Source: Liminaster sp045576355 (GTDB taxonomy: Bacteria > Bacteroidota > Bacteroidia > Bacteroidales > UBA3663). From it: a DNA stretch of 64,000 nucleotides. The stretch is taken from contig JAZNGG010000038.1 of the NCBI GenBank assembly GCA_045576355.1, forward strand, positions 1 to 64,000. The letters run 5' to 3'. A program made the position numbers and the translations under genes. This document shows positions 49,639 through 58,434 of this stretch, piece by piece; position 1 is the first letter of the stretch; each line of letters begins with the position of its first letter. The notes below the pieces were generated by a model. That model did no database searches, was not told the origin of the DNA, and saw only the letters and a program-made list of their open reading frames with translations.

Positions 49639-50017
49639 ACTTTTTTTGAATGTGTCGAATCACCCCTCTGTAAATTGGGCTGAAGAACAATTAAATGCCG
49701 CATTGCAATATGGAGAAATCGAGGATTTACCTTTTCCTAATGTCGATGAATTGGGTGATGAGGTTTGTATTGAAAAAATGGCAGATGATTTATTTTCTCA
49801 AATTATGGAAAAGTGTCATGGCCGAGAGTGTGTAGTGCACTTGATGGGAGAACTTACATTGACATTTGCCGTTTTAAAAAAACTACAAGCAGTTCATGTA
49901 GAATGTGTTGCTTCTACTACAAAAAGAATTGTAACGGAAAACTCTGTAGGAGAGAAGACCGTTATTTTCAAATTTGAACGCTTTAGAAAATACATGATGG
50001 AGGAGAATGAATCTTAA
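49631..50017 (+). CDS. small Rossmann-like protein resembling CRISPR-associated Csx15/Csx16/Csx20 ring-nuclease families
   Basis: A 128-residue soluble protein read from ATG 49631 (MTKLFLNVSNHPSVNWAEEQ); the frame opens at 49607, but those codons precede the natural start. It has an N-terminal strand followed by NVSNHP, a GEIEDLPFPNVDELGDE segment, and VVHLMGELTLTFAVLKKLQA then VECVASTTKRIV, a pattern I associate with small CRISPR-associated proteins of the Csx15/16/20 group, some of which degrade cyclic oligoadenylate. That assignment is by memory of the pattern and needs a profile search. No cas gene or CRISPR array lies in the window. A gene remnant just upstream overlaps its start codon. 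Confidence 0.5.
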   Translation: MTKLFLNVSNHPSVNWAEEQLNAALQYGEIEDLPFPNVDELGDEVCIEKMADDLFSQIMEKCHGRECVVHLMGELTLTFAVLKKLQAVHVECVASTTKRIVTENSVGEKTVIFKFERFRKYMMEENES

Positions 50018-50134
50018 TTGTTATGCTTTGCAAAAAAGATTTACACTTTCTTATGTTTTGTGATAATATAGCTCGCTATACTCATTCAAAACACAAAAGA
50101 ATTCTACTCAAAATAAGACAAGCATAATATAATC

Positions 50135-50155
50135 TAAAGACAGATTTGGGTCAAA
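50135..50155 (+). repeat. 21-bp motif shared with 27768-27788, copy 2
   Basis: TAA-A-GACAGA-T-TTGGGTCAAA, two transitions from the copy at 27.8 kb. It lies 15 bases before the hairpin that ends recQ's region. Confidence 0.5.
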
Positions 50156-50170
50156 TAATTGGATCAAAAG

Positions 50171-50201
50171 GAAAGAGTTCGGGGTAATGCCGAACTCTTT
50201 C
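50171..50201. terminator. hairpin between convergent Csx15-like and recQ genes
   Basis: GAAAGAGTTCGG (50171-50182) pairs exactly with CCGAACTCTTTC (50190-50201), a 12-bp stem with a 7-base loop, placed to serve either strand. Confidence 0.7.
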
Positions 50202-50295
50202 TATAATTGGATCGTGTTTCATCCGTCTAATTTGGGATCATTCCAGATCAAAGGAGATGGGTGTTTATAAGCATAGATATGAAAGACTAAGAAGT

Positions 50296-52485
50296 TTAAT
50301 TACCCATTTCGGAAAGAAATTTTATGCGAACAAGTCTAATTTCTTCCTCTTTATAATCCCTTCCGAGTTCTTTATATGCTTCATTAAGATCATCGTTTTC
50401 TTCCTCTTTAAAATAAAGGAATATATCGTCTATAGCATCTTGATCCATTACTTCCTCCAAAAAATAATTGATATTAATACGTGTGCCGCTATTAACGATA
50501 GTTTCTATTTCATCAAGAAGTTCATCAAACTCTAATCTGTTAGCATCTGCAATATCATCAAGTGGAATTTTGCGATCAATGCCTTGGATGATAGAAACTT
50601 TAAGTTTACTTTTGTTTGCTACTACACGTACTTTTAAATCCTCCGGACGGACGATTTCGTTTTCTTCACAGTGCCGTTTGATTAGTTTTATGAATTCTTC
50701 TCCATATCTTTTAGCTTTTCCTGCTCCGACACCAGGTATGTTTTGGAGTTCTTCGATGGTAACAGGATAACTGGTTGCCATTGCTTCTAAGCTAGGGTCT
50801 TGGAAGATCACATATGGAGGTACATCCATTTTCTTTGCGATTTTCTTTCTTAGATCCTTAAGCATATTAAAAAGATTTTCATCAGCTGCAGCTGAAGCTA
50901 CTCCACTTTTTGCTTCTTCTGCATCTAAATCATCATCTTCATCGCTAATATGGCTGATAATTACTGGGAAATTTTTAGGATTTTTAAGATATTTGTTTCC
51001 TGCTGCAGTCACTTTAAGTACACCATAATTTTCAATATCTTTGCTGAGATATTTTGATATGAGAGCCTGTCTGATAACGGCATTCCAAGTGGATTCCGGT
51101 TCGTCAGTGCCGCTACCAAAAACTTCCAGTTCATCATGTTTATATGCAATAATCTCTTCATTTTTAATTCCCATGAGAACAGATATTACATAATCTTGTT
51201 TGAATTTCTCTTTAAGGACTATTACTGTTTCAAGTATAGCACAGAGTAATTCTTTGGCTTCAATACGTTTTTGAGGCCTTTTACAATTGTCGCAGTTATC
51301 GCAATTACTTTCTTTATAATCTTCGCCAAAGTAGTGCAGTAATAATTTGCGACGGCACATGCAAGTTTCAGCGTAGGCTTGGGTTTCGGCTAACAATAAT
51401 TTCCCGATTTCCATCTCTGCCAACGGTTTCCCTTGCATGAATTTTTCTAATTTGGAAAGATCTTTATGGTTGTAAAATGCAATACATTGTCCTTCTCCGC
51501 CATCTCTTCCGGCACGACCTGTCTCTTGGTAATAACCTTCGAGAGATTTGGGCATATCATAATGTATCACAAATCGGACATCCGGTTTATCGATTCCCAT
51601 ACCAAAAGCAATTGTCGCTACGATGATGTCAACTTCCTCTTTGAGAAATGCATCTTGATTAGCATTTCTGTCAGACGAATCCATGCCCGCATGATAGGGG
51701 AGCGCTTTAATGTTATTGACTTTAAGTAATTCTGCTAATTCTTCAACTTTCTTTCTGCTTAAACAATAGATGATCCCGGATTTTCCCGGTTGTGATTTTA
51801 TATATTTAATAATATCTTTGTCTATATCGTCGGTTTTGGGTCTTACTTCGTACATCAGGTTGGCACGATTAAATGAAGATTTATAAACTTTGGCTTTAAG
51901 TATGCCAAGATTCTTCATAATATCATGTTGTACTTTTGGGGTAGCTGTTGCAGTAAGTGCTATAATAGGGCATTTTACTCCAATTTCATTGATAATAGGG
52001 CGTATCCTGCGATATTCCGGGCGAAAGTCATGTCCCCATTCTGAAATACAATGAGCCTCATCAATGGCAAAGAATGAAATCTGAACAGAACGTAAAAAAT
52101 CAATATTCTCTTGTTTTGTTAAAGATTCAGGAGCAACATAAAGAAGTTTCGTTTTTCCTGACGAGATGTCTTGGCGGACTTGATCAATGGCTCCTTTGGT
52201 AAGAGAGGAGTTTATGAAGTGAGCAACATTGTCTTCTTCACTAAAGTTTCGCATAGCATCTACTTGATTTTTCATCAAGGCAATAAGCGGAGAAATGACA
52301 ATCGCACATCCTTCCATGATTAATGAGGGAAGTTGATAACATAAAGATTTACCTCCTCCAGTTGGCATCAAAACGAAAGTATCGTTGCCAGCTAAAAGAT
52401 TTTGTATGATTTCTTTTTGATTGCCTTTGAATTTATCAAATCCAAAATGTAATTTTAAACTGTCGTAAAGACTCTTGTCTGTCAT
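50296..52485 (-). CDS. recQ: ATP-dependent DNA helicase RecQ
   Basis: A 729-residue superfamily 2 helicase that unwinds DNA 3'-5' in recombination and repair. It has a P-loop in MPTGGGKSLCYQLPSL, the DEAH box in FFAIDEAHCISEWGHDFRPE, TATATPKVQHDI, GIIYCLSRKKVEELAELL, and the ARGxG-type QETGRAGRDGGEGQCI. A zinc-binding RQC region with cysteines (MCRRKLLLHYFG, SNCDNCDNCKRPQ) is followed by a winged helix, a HRDC domain near residues 530-610 (LRKKIAKKMDVPPYVIFQDP, then IPGVGAGKAKRYGEEF), and a C-terminal extension of about 100 residues. A -7 box lies at 52529-52536. It is monocistronic. Confidence 0.96.
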   Translation of the reverse strand: MTDKSLYDSLKLHFGFDKFKGNQKEIIQNLLAGNDTFVLMPTGGGKSLCYQLPSLIMEGCAIVISPLIALMKNQVDAMRNFSEEDNVAHFINSSLTKGAIDQVRQDISSGKTKLLYVAPESLTKQENIDFLRSVQISFFAIDEAHCISEWGHDFRPEYRRIRPIINEIGVKCPIIALTATATPKVQHDIMKNLGILKAKVYKSSFNRANLMYEVRPKTDDIDKDIIKYIKSQPGKSGIIYCLSRKKVEELAELLKVNNIKALPYHAGMDSSDRNANQDAFLKEEVDIIVATIAFGMGIDKPDVRFVIHYDMPKSLEGYYQETGRAGRDGGEGQCIAFYNHKDLSKLEKFMQGKPLAEMEIGKLLLAETQAYAETCMCRRKLLLHYFGEDYKESNCDNCDNCKRPQKRIEAKELLCAILETVIVLKEKFKQDYVISVLMGIKNEEIIAYKHDELEVFGSGTDEPESTWNAVIRQALISKYLSKDIENYGVLKVTAAGNKYLKNPKNFPVIISHISDEDDDLDAEEAKSGVASAAADENLFNMLKDLRKKIAKKMDVPPYVIFQDPSLEAMATSYPVTIEELQNIPGVGAGKAKRYGEEFIKLIKRHCEENEIVRPEDLKVRVVANKSKLKVSIIQGIDRKIPLDDIADANRLEFDELLDEIETIVNSGTRININYFLEEVMDQDAIDDIFLYFKEEENDDLNEAYKELGRDYKEEEIRLVRIKFLSEMGN

Positions 52486-52528
52486 ATATAATGAATTCTA
52501 ATTCTAATGTTCTTTGAGATTGTATCAG

Positions 52529-52536
52529 CAAATATA
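52529..52536 (-). promoter_or_regulatory. -7 box for recQ
   Basis: The minus strand reads TATATTTGC, a full match, 44 bases before the start codon. Confidence 0.55.
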
Positions 52537-52595
52537 TATACTTAATCTAATATCTTCAAAGGAAAATCTAAAAAAAAACTCATGAAAAAATAAAA

Positions 52596-52621
52596 CTCCC
52601 TTTTTTTATAGAAAAAGAGAG
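52596..52621 (-). terminator. terminator of the rho-ABC-F operon
   Basis: CTCCCTTTTT (52596-52605) pairs with AAAAAGAGAG (52612-52621) with one G-U type pair. The minus-strand transcript then runs into TTTTATTTTTTC. It lies 46 bases past the ABC-F stop. Confidence 0.65.
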
Positions 52622-52666
52622 CATTTTGATAGTTGAAAGAGGGTCGTGAATCGTAAAAAGAGAGAA

Positions 52667-54637
52667 TTATTCATTGTTGTTAGAATGTAATTCGTCTAAT
52701 TCTTCCGATAACAACAACCATCGGTCGGTTATTTCTTCTAAAGATTTTTTTAATTCAGAATGCCTTCGGAAAATGGAAACAACAGTACATCCATTTGATG
52801 ATGCCATCTGATTTTCTAGGTCAGTAATTTCTTCTTCGATCTGAGATATCTGATTCTCAGCTTGACTTACTTCTTTTTGTTTCTTTCCGATTTGTCTGCG
52901 AAGTTCTTTTTGTTGCTCGTAGTTTTGTTCTCCGTTTTTTTTCTCTGTAGTAGAAATAAAAGAAGAATTTTCTTTATTTGTGATTTTTATATTTGTTTTT
53001 GCGGGATTAGAGTTTAGATTATGTAATTCGGTTAATTTTTTTTCTTCTAAAAACTCATAGATACCCCCTATGTGTTGTTTTACTTTTCCTTGAGTAAATT
53101 CGTAGATTTGTGAGACTAATCCATCAAGAAAATCTCTGTCATGACTTACAATTATTGCTGTTCCATCAAAGGAATTAATCGCTTGTTTTAATACTTCTTT
53201 GGAAGCAATATCTAAATGGTTGGTAGGTTCATCCAAAATCAAAAGATTGACCGGTTCGAGTAGCAATTTAATCATTGCCAAACGTGAACGTTCTCCACCG
53301 GATAATACTTTTACTTTTTTATCTATATCCTCTCCTTTAAACATGAAAGCTCCTAAAATGTCCCTAATCTGTGTACGGATATCTCCTACTGCAACTTTGT
53401 CAATTGTGTCAAATACAGAATAATTGTCTTCCAGGAGTTGTGCTTGATTTTGTGCAAAATAACCGATTTTTACCCCATGACCTATTTTGAGATTTCCTTC
53501 AAATGGGGTTTCTCCCATGATGCATTTTACTAATGTCGATTTTCCTTCTCCATTTCTGCCAACGAATGCAACTTTTTCGCCTCTTTTAATGGTTAAATCA
53601 ACATCTTTAAACACTAAATGTGTGCCATAGCTTTTTGTGACACCTTCGCATATAATCGGATAATCCCCAGACCGAGGGGCTGACGAAAATTTGATGTTAA
53701 GCCTACTATTATCTACTTCATCAATTTCGATAGGAACAATTTTTTCAAGCATTTTAATTCGGCTTTGTACTTGGATTGCCTTACTTGCTTGGTATCTAAA
53801 GCGATCTATAAATGCTTGTGTGTCAGCAATAGTCTTTTGCTGATTTTCGTAGGCACGGATCTGTTGCTGTATCCGTTCTTGATGTAGGTTTACGTATTTA
53901 CTATAATTTACATTGTAATCATAAATTGAGCCACAAGAGATTTCTATTGTTCTGGTTGTGACATTATCAAGAAAAGCTTTATCATGACTGATTAGGACTA
54001 TTGTTGTTTTGCGTGAGTTTAAGAATCTTTCAAGCCATTGTATTGATTCTATATCTAAGTGGTTAGTTGGTTCATCCAATAAAAGAATGTCCGGGTGGGA
54101 AAGAAGGGTTTTTGCCAGCTCAATGCGCATTCTCCATCCTCCGCTAAACTCAGCTGAAAGTCTATTAAAATCGCTTCTTTGAAAACCTAATCCTATTAAA
54201 GTCTTTTCGATCTCTGCGTCTCTATTACTCGCATTGACCATTGCAGACTGTTCGTTAAGATCGGAGAGTCTCTCTATTAACTCTTGATAAGCTATACTTT
54301 CATAATCAGTACGTTCTGCTAATGATGCAGAGACTTTATTGATTTTTTCCTCTAATTCTAATATATTAGAAAACGCTTTTTCTGTTTCTTCCCATACAGT
54401 AGCTGTATCGGATATCTTCATCACTTGTGGCAAATATCCAATAGAGATTTCTTTAGGTTTGCTTACTTGACCAGAAGTAGGGGATTGCAGACCGGCAATT
54501 ATTTTTAACATCGTACTTTTCCCGGCTCCATTTTTTCCGGTAAGAGCGATGTGATCATTTCTGTTGATTACGTAATTAATATTCGAGAATAGAGGCTTCG
54601 TACCAAATTCTACGGAGAGATTCTCTATAGAAATCAT
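52667..54637 (-). CDS. ABC-F family ATP-binding protein
   Basis: A 656-residue soluble protein with two ATPase domains and no membrane segment, the ABC-F family that acts on ribosomes. Domain 1 has Walker A GKNGAGKST (near 36-44) and signature FSGGW. An inter-domain linker region lies at about 240-320 (YENQQKTIADTQAFIDRFRY). Domain 2 has GRNGEGKST and LSGGERSRLAMIKLLLEPVN. A C-terminal coiled coil (QQKELRRQIGKKQKEVSQAE, NQISQIEEEITDLENQMASS) ends the protein. It lies 31 bases after rho in the same operon. Translation or antibiotic-protection role cannot be told apart. Confidence 0.93.
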   Translation of the reverse strand: MISIENLSVEFGTKPLFSNINYVINRNDHIALTGKNGAGKSTMLKIIAGLQSPTSGQVSKPKEISIGYLPQVMKISDTATVWEETEKAFSNILELEEKINKVSASLAERTDYESIAYQELIERLSDLNEQSAMVNASNRDAEIEKTLIGLGFQRSDFNRLSAEFSGGWRMRIELAKTLLSHPDILLLDEPTNHLDIESIQWLERFLNSRKTTIVLISHDKAFLDNVTTRTIEISCGSIYDYNVNYSKYVNLHQERIQQQIRAYENQQKTIADTQAFIDRFRYQASKAIQVQSRIKMLEKIVPIEIDEVDNSRLNIKFSSAPRSGDYPIICEGVTKSYGTHLVFKDVDLTIKRGEKVAFVGRNGEGKSTLVKCIMGETPFEGNLKIGHGVKIGYFAQNQAQLLEDNYSVFDTIDKVAVGDIRTQIRDILGAFMFKGEDIDKKVKVLSGGERSRLAMIKLLLEPVNLLILDEPTNHLDIASKEVLKQAINSFDGTAIIVSHDRDFLDGLVSQIYEFTQGKVKQHIGGIYEFLEEKKLTELHNLNSNPAKTNIKITNKENSSFISTTEKKNGEQNYEQQKELRRQIGKKQKEVSQAENQISQIEEEITDLENQMASSNGCTVVSIFRRHSELKKSLEEITDRWLLLSEELDELHSNNNE

Positions 54638-54668
54638 TATGCAAGTTTTATATCTAGATCAGACAAAT

Positions 54669-56693
54669 TTATTTACCCATTGATAGAAGGAGTTCTCTAT
54701 TGTCTCGGGTGTTCTCTAATTGTTTATGTAAAAATTCCATAGCTTCAACAGGGGTCATATCTGCAAGATAGCGTCTCAATATCCACATTTTGTTAAGTGT
54801 TTCTTGATCTAAAAGCATATCATCTCGTCTGGTCGATGATGCTAAAAGGTCAACTGCTGGGAATATACGCTTATTAGCAATTTTGCGATCGAGTTGAAGT
54901 TCCATGTTTCCGGTTCCTTTAAACTCTTCATATATAACTTCGTCCATTTTAGAACCGGTTTCTATGAGAGCTGTTGCAACTATCGTAAGTGAACCACCAT
55001 TTTCTATGTTACGAGCAGCACCAAAAAATCTTTTAGGTTTTTGTAGTGCATTAGCTTCAACACCTCCACTTAGAACTTTGCCGGAAGAAGGAGAGACCGT
55101 GTTGTATGCACGAGCCAAGCGGGTTATGCTATCAAGGAGAATGACCACATCATGTCCGCATTCTGTTAGGCGTTTCGCTTTCTCGATGACCATATCGGCT
55201 ACTTTAACATGACGATCGGCAGGCTCATCAAAAGTAGATGCAATAACTTCTGCATGTACGGACCGTTGCATGTCTGTTACTTCTTCAGGTCGTTCATCTA
55301 TCAAGAGGATGATCATATATACTTCCGGATGGTTAAAGGCTATAGCATTAGCAATTTCCTTTAAAAGAACTGTCTTACCGGCTTTGGGTGGAGCTACAAT
55401 GAGTGAGCGCTGTCCTTTTCCGATAGGGGCAAACATGTCGATTACTCGGCAGGAGTATGAGTCGTTATGTCCTTTAGTAAGATTAAACTTCTCGTTAGGA
55501 AATAATGGAGTAAGGTGTTCAAACTGAATACGATCTCTGGCATTTTCTACGGCTCGCCCATTGACTCGTTCCACTTTGACGAGTGGATAATTGTGTTCTC
55601 CTTGACGCGGAGGACGTATTGGTCCCTCTATGACATCGCCTTGTTTTAAATTGTTTTGTTTAATTTGTGCTTGTGAAACAAAGATGTCGTCCGGTGATGC
55701 AAAATAGTTATAGTCAGAGGAACGCAAAAAACCGAAACCATCTGGCATGATTTCTAAAACACCATTTCCTGTCAATATTCCGTCAAATTCGTCTCTTGGG
55801 ATCGGGATAATGTCTAGATTGTTATCATTTATTTCTCCCTTAATGTCTTTATCTGTAGTAGCATTATTATCTTCATTTACGCTATCTTTATCTTGAAATT
55901 GCGGAAGAGGAGATTTCGAGTTTTTCTTATTGTTATTTTGCTTTTTATTATTGTTCGGTTGGGGATTACGTTTTGCGGAGTGTCCAAAAAGACTTTGAAA
56001 TGCATTCTTGTTGGTTTCAAGCAATGCTGCCATTTTGGCGTCATCTTCTTGCTTTTTAATATCTTCTGTTGAGATATCTATTATTGATAAATTGTCTTTA
56101 GAAATATCTTGTGTGGAATTATTTACTGTCTCAAAAATCTCTTCTTCTGTAATATTTGAATTTATAATATCTTCCGTTTGGGTAATATCTAAATTTTCTG
56201 TTTCAAGAAGAGTAGGAGTATTGAGCCCTGTTTCTTCTGACGGAATTTGTGCATTAATGATTTCCTCAGAAATTGATTTAGAAATAGTTTCGTCTTTACA
56301 ATCATCAAGAAGGGACGTGGTTTGTGTTTCAGAAATCTCTTCGCGAGGATTAGAAACAGAATTATCGGATATATTAGAGACTTGCTCCATTGAGTAAGGG
56401 TTATCCTTTATCGGATCACTAACCGGTAATATCTCTTTGTCTGAAGATTTCTTAGTTGGTCTTCCTCTTTTTTTTCCTGTAGCTTGGGTCGTTGTTGTTT
56501 TTTTTCTAGCCTTTTTGGGGGCTACTTCATCGACAGAAGATAAGTTGTCTTTACTTTGAAGGGCAGCTTTTTCAAGTATTTGGGAAATTAAAATTTCTTT
56601 ATTCGAGAAATCTGGGTTTTCAATATTCAGATTTCTCGAAAGTTCTACCAAATCTTTAGGACTTTTGTTGTCCAATTCTTCGTAAGAGTACAT
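54669..56693 (-). CDS. rho: transcription termination factor Rho with long disordered insertion
   Basis: The RNA-dependent hexameric helicase that ends transcription. I use ATG 56693 (MYSYEELDNKSPKDLVELSR); the frame begins at 56750, but the extra 19 residues are not Rho-like. The 674-residue protein has the N-terminal helix bundle (residues 1-45), then about 255 residues rich in Asp, Glu, Asn, Lys, Ser and Thr with no fold visible, then the RNA-binding cold-shock domain from about 308 (VLEIMPDGFGFLRSSDYNYF) and the ATPase domain with Walker A in APPKAGKTVLL (near 431-438). Standard Rho is ~420 residues; the insertion is a known Bacteroides trait reported to drive phase separation and gut fitness. 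It is in one unit with tsaB and DUF4290 upstream, and ABC-F downstream. Confidence 0.95.
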   Translation of the reverse strand: MYSYEELDNKSPKDLVELSRNLNIENPDFSNKEILISQILEKAALQSKDNLSSVDEVAPKKARKKTTTTQATGKKRGRPTKKSSDKEILPVSDPIKDNPYSMEQVSNISDNSVSNPREEISETQTTSLLDDCKDETISKSISEEIINAQIPSEETGLNTPTLLETENLDITQTEDIINSNITEEEIFETVNNSTQDISKDNLSIIDISTEDIKKQEDDAKMAALLETNKNAFQSLFGHSAKRNPQPNNNKKQNNNKKNSKSPLPQFQDKDSVNEDNNATTDKDIKGEINDNNLDIIPIPRDEFDGILTGNGVLEIMPDGFGFLRSSDYNYFASPDDIFVSQAQIKQNNLKQGDVIEGPIRPPRQGEHNYPLVKVERVNGRAVENARDRIQFEHLTPLFPNEKFNLTKGHNDSYSCRVIDMFAPIGKGQRSLIVAPPKAGKTVLLKEIANAIAFNHPEVYMIILLIDERPEEVTDMQRSVHAEVIASTFDEPADRHVKVADMVIEKAKRLTECGHDVVILLDSITRLARAYNTVSPSSGKVLSGGVEANALQKPKRFFGAARNIENGGSLTIVATALIETGSKMDEVIYEEFKGTGNMELQLDRKIANKRIFPAVDLLASSTRRDDMLLDQETLNKMWILRRYLADMTPVEAMEFLHKQLENTRDNRELLLSMGK

Positions 56694-56861
56694 AAAAAAA
56701 GTTTGAATAATCTCATTCACTAAAACGGCGCATACGTTTAGCGCGTTCAATTATGAATTGAGGGTATAGTAAATTAAAAAGGATTGTAATTTGGGAATGC
56801 AAATCTTAACTGCTAAGTAGGATAAAAATAAAGAAGAGCTATTTCATTCCTAAATTGAGTG

Positions 56862-56869
56862 CAAAATTA
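56862..56869 (-). promoter_or_regulatory. candidate -7 box for rho
   Basis: The minus strand reads TAATTTTGC, a match to TAnnTTTG, with an implied leader of about 160 bases before ATG 56693. Rho leaders are often regulatory, but no known element is visible here. Confidence 0.5.
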
Positions 56870-56920
56870 GAGAATGTTTTTGTGAAAACAAAATAATTAA
56901 TCAAAAAAAGGAGACATAGA

Positions 56921-57553
56921 TTATTTTTTCTTCTTTTTCTTCTTCTTCTTTTTGGTTGTAGGGGTTAAAGTATTCTCGTCATATTGCTCATTATCCAATA
57001 GTTCTTTTCCGCTGTATAAAAATACTTGGTAAACTTCATCCCTAAATTGGTCTCCGATTAATTTTAAGATGTCCTGGATAATTTTATTATCATCTTCTTC
57101 TGCATCTTTGTTAGCCTTGAGATAGGTTAATTTCATCTGATTGGCGCATAATTCAAAGAGTTTAATTCTTTGTTCTGCATCAGGCATTTCTGTCGTTTTT
57201 GCGAGTAGTTTTTCTGTTATGCTCCCATAAAGACGCAAACTTATTTGATCAGTTTTATAGGGAATCATTTCGGGTGTAGCATTGATTTGTCCTGCGGTAA
57301 TAATTTCACAAGGGTAATCAATGTCAAGTTCAAAATCTGCTATCATAGCTAACTGATCCCATAGGATCTGTTCTTTATTTTCGATGTCGTTGATGTCAGG
57401 ATTGACATCTGCCATTATCTTAATTATCTGATAGGCATAACGAGTACGGAGTTCCTTGTCTGGAATCGTTTTACAATATTTGACAAGCTTTTCAATGTTA
57501 CGACCATACTCGGGTAACTTGATGGGTGATTGTGATGTATTGTATTCTGGCAC
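56921..57553 (-). CDS. DUF4290 domain-containing protein with poly-lysine tail
   Basis: A 210-residue soluble protein I assign to DUF4290 (YNTSQSPIKLPEYGRNIEKL, KYCKTIPDKELRTRYAYQII, ILWDQLAMIADFELDIDYPC), a Bacteroidetes family of unknown function. The last ten residues are all lysine, encoded by mixed AAA/AAG codons. It lies 42 bases after tsaB and 227 before the rho start. A basic tail next to a Rho with an acidic, disordered insertion invites an interaction hypothesis, but that is inference only. Confidence 0.85.
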   Translation of the reverse strand: MPEYNTSQSPIKLPEYGRNIEKLVKYCKTIPDKELRTRYAYQIIKIMADVNPDINDIENKEQILWDQLAMIADFELDIDYPCEIITAGQINATPEMIPYKTDQISLRLYGSITEKLLAKTTEMPDAEQRIKLFELCANQMKLTYLKANKDAEEDDNKIIQDILKLIGDQFRDEVYQVFLYSGKELLDNEQYDENTLTPTTKKKKKKKKKK

Positions 57554-57595
57554 GGAAATAAATATTATTTAGGATATGATTGTTAAAAGTTAATA

Positions 57596-58297
57596 TTAAA
57601 GGTTTTGTAAGATGTTTTTTGCTTTAGTTGCGACAAAATCTTTCAAATATAGAGGTACAAAATATGCTACATCTTCGAATTTTGAGTCGTTGTATGCTTT
57701 AACAGCCGGTGCCAACATATCTTTTGCCAAAGGTTTAACTCCCTGAATGAAATGGGCATTGGGATGCTGTATTATATGTTGGCATTTATCTGCTCCATCT
57801 CCGAAGAAAAAGATCTCATGATTGTCAAGTTCGTTTTTAAGAAATTGTGCATCAATAATTTCAGCCGATATCGGTTTAATTTCATTAAGCGATTGATCAT
57901 AAAGGACTGTATATACTTCCATTCGTCTTGCATCAATCATAGGACATAATAAAGCCTCTTCTTTCATTTCTAATATATGAAACATCACATGGCAGCACAT
58001 TGTTTGAAGTGTATTGATTGCGATGAGAGGTTTTTGCAGACCGAAGCATAAACCTTTAGCTTCTGAAATCCCTATCCGGAGTCCGGTATAAGATCCTGGA
58101 CCACAACTAACCGCTATGGCATCGGGAATCATTGCATTTTTTCTTGCAAAATTCATTGCTTTTTCTACATATGTTCCAAGTATTGACGCATGATGAGGTC
58201 CATCTGTCGTCTCCTCATACCATTCGATGCCAAAGTCCTTGCTTAAAGCCACCGAACAAGTTTTTCCTGAAGTTTCGATCAATAATAAGTTCGCCAT
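57596..58297 (-). CDS. tsaB: tRNA threonylcarbamoyladenosine biosynthesis protein TsaB
   Basis: Partner of TsaD in making the t6A modification of ANN-reading tRNAs. The 233-residue ASKHA-fold protein shows LLIETSGKTCSVALSKDFGI at the start, HHASILGTYVEKAMNFARKN, and AVSCGPGSYTGLRIGISEAK, the TsaB hallmark, then LCPMIDARRMEVYTVLYDQS. Length is normal. It is first in the unit tsaB - DUF4290 - rho - ABC-F, behind a -7 box at 58358-58365. Confidence 0.95.
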   Translation of the reverse strand: MANLLLIETSGKTCSVALSKDFGIEWYEETTDGPHHASILGTYVEKAMNFARKNAMIPDAIAVSCGPGSYTGLRIGISEAKGLCFGLQKPLIAINTLQTMCCHVMFHILEMKEEALLCPMIDARRMEVYTVLYDQSLNEIKPISAEIIDAQFLKNELDNHEIFFFGDGADKCQHIIQHPNAHFIQGVKPLAKDMLAPAVKAYNDSKFEDVAYFVPLYLKDFVATKAKNILQNL

Positions 58298-58357
58298 AAA
58301 GAAGGTTGAGTAAAGTTGCTTGTGAGCAAAAATGTTCGAAAATATTCTTTACTGCGG

Positions 58358-58365
58358 CAAATTTA
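58358..58365 (-). promoter_or_regulatory. -7 box for tsaB
   Basis: The minus strand reads TAAATTTG, 61 bases before the tsaB start. It is divergent from the yicC promoter 45 bases away. Confidence 0.55.
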
Positions 58366-58382
58366 CGATATTTTGGGCATAG

Positions 58383-58417
58383 TTTGATGCATATAACTCG
58401 AAAAAACGTTATTTTTG
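58383..58417 (+). promoter_or_regulatory. promoter of yicC with -33 and -7 boxes
   Basis: TTTG at 58383-58386 and TATTTTTG at 58410-58417, 27 bases start to start, fit the Bacteroidetes two-box promoter. It lies inside the longest frame from 58306, so that start is excluded. Confidence 0.65.
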
Positions 58418-58434
58418 CAAAAAATATTGTAGAA

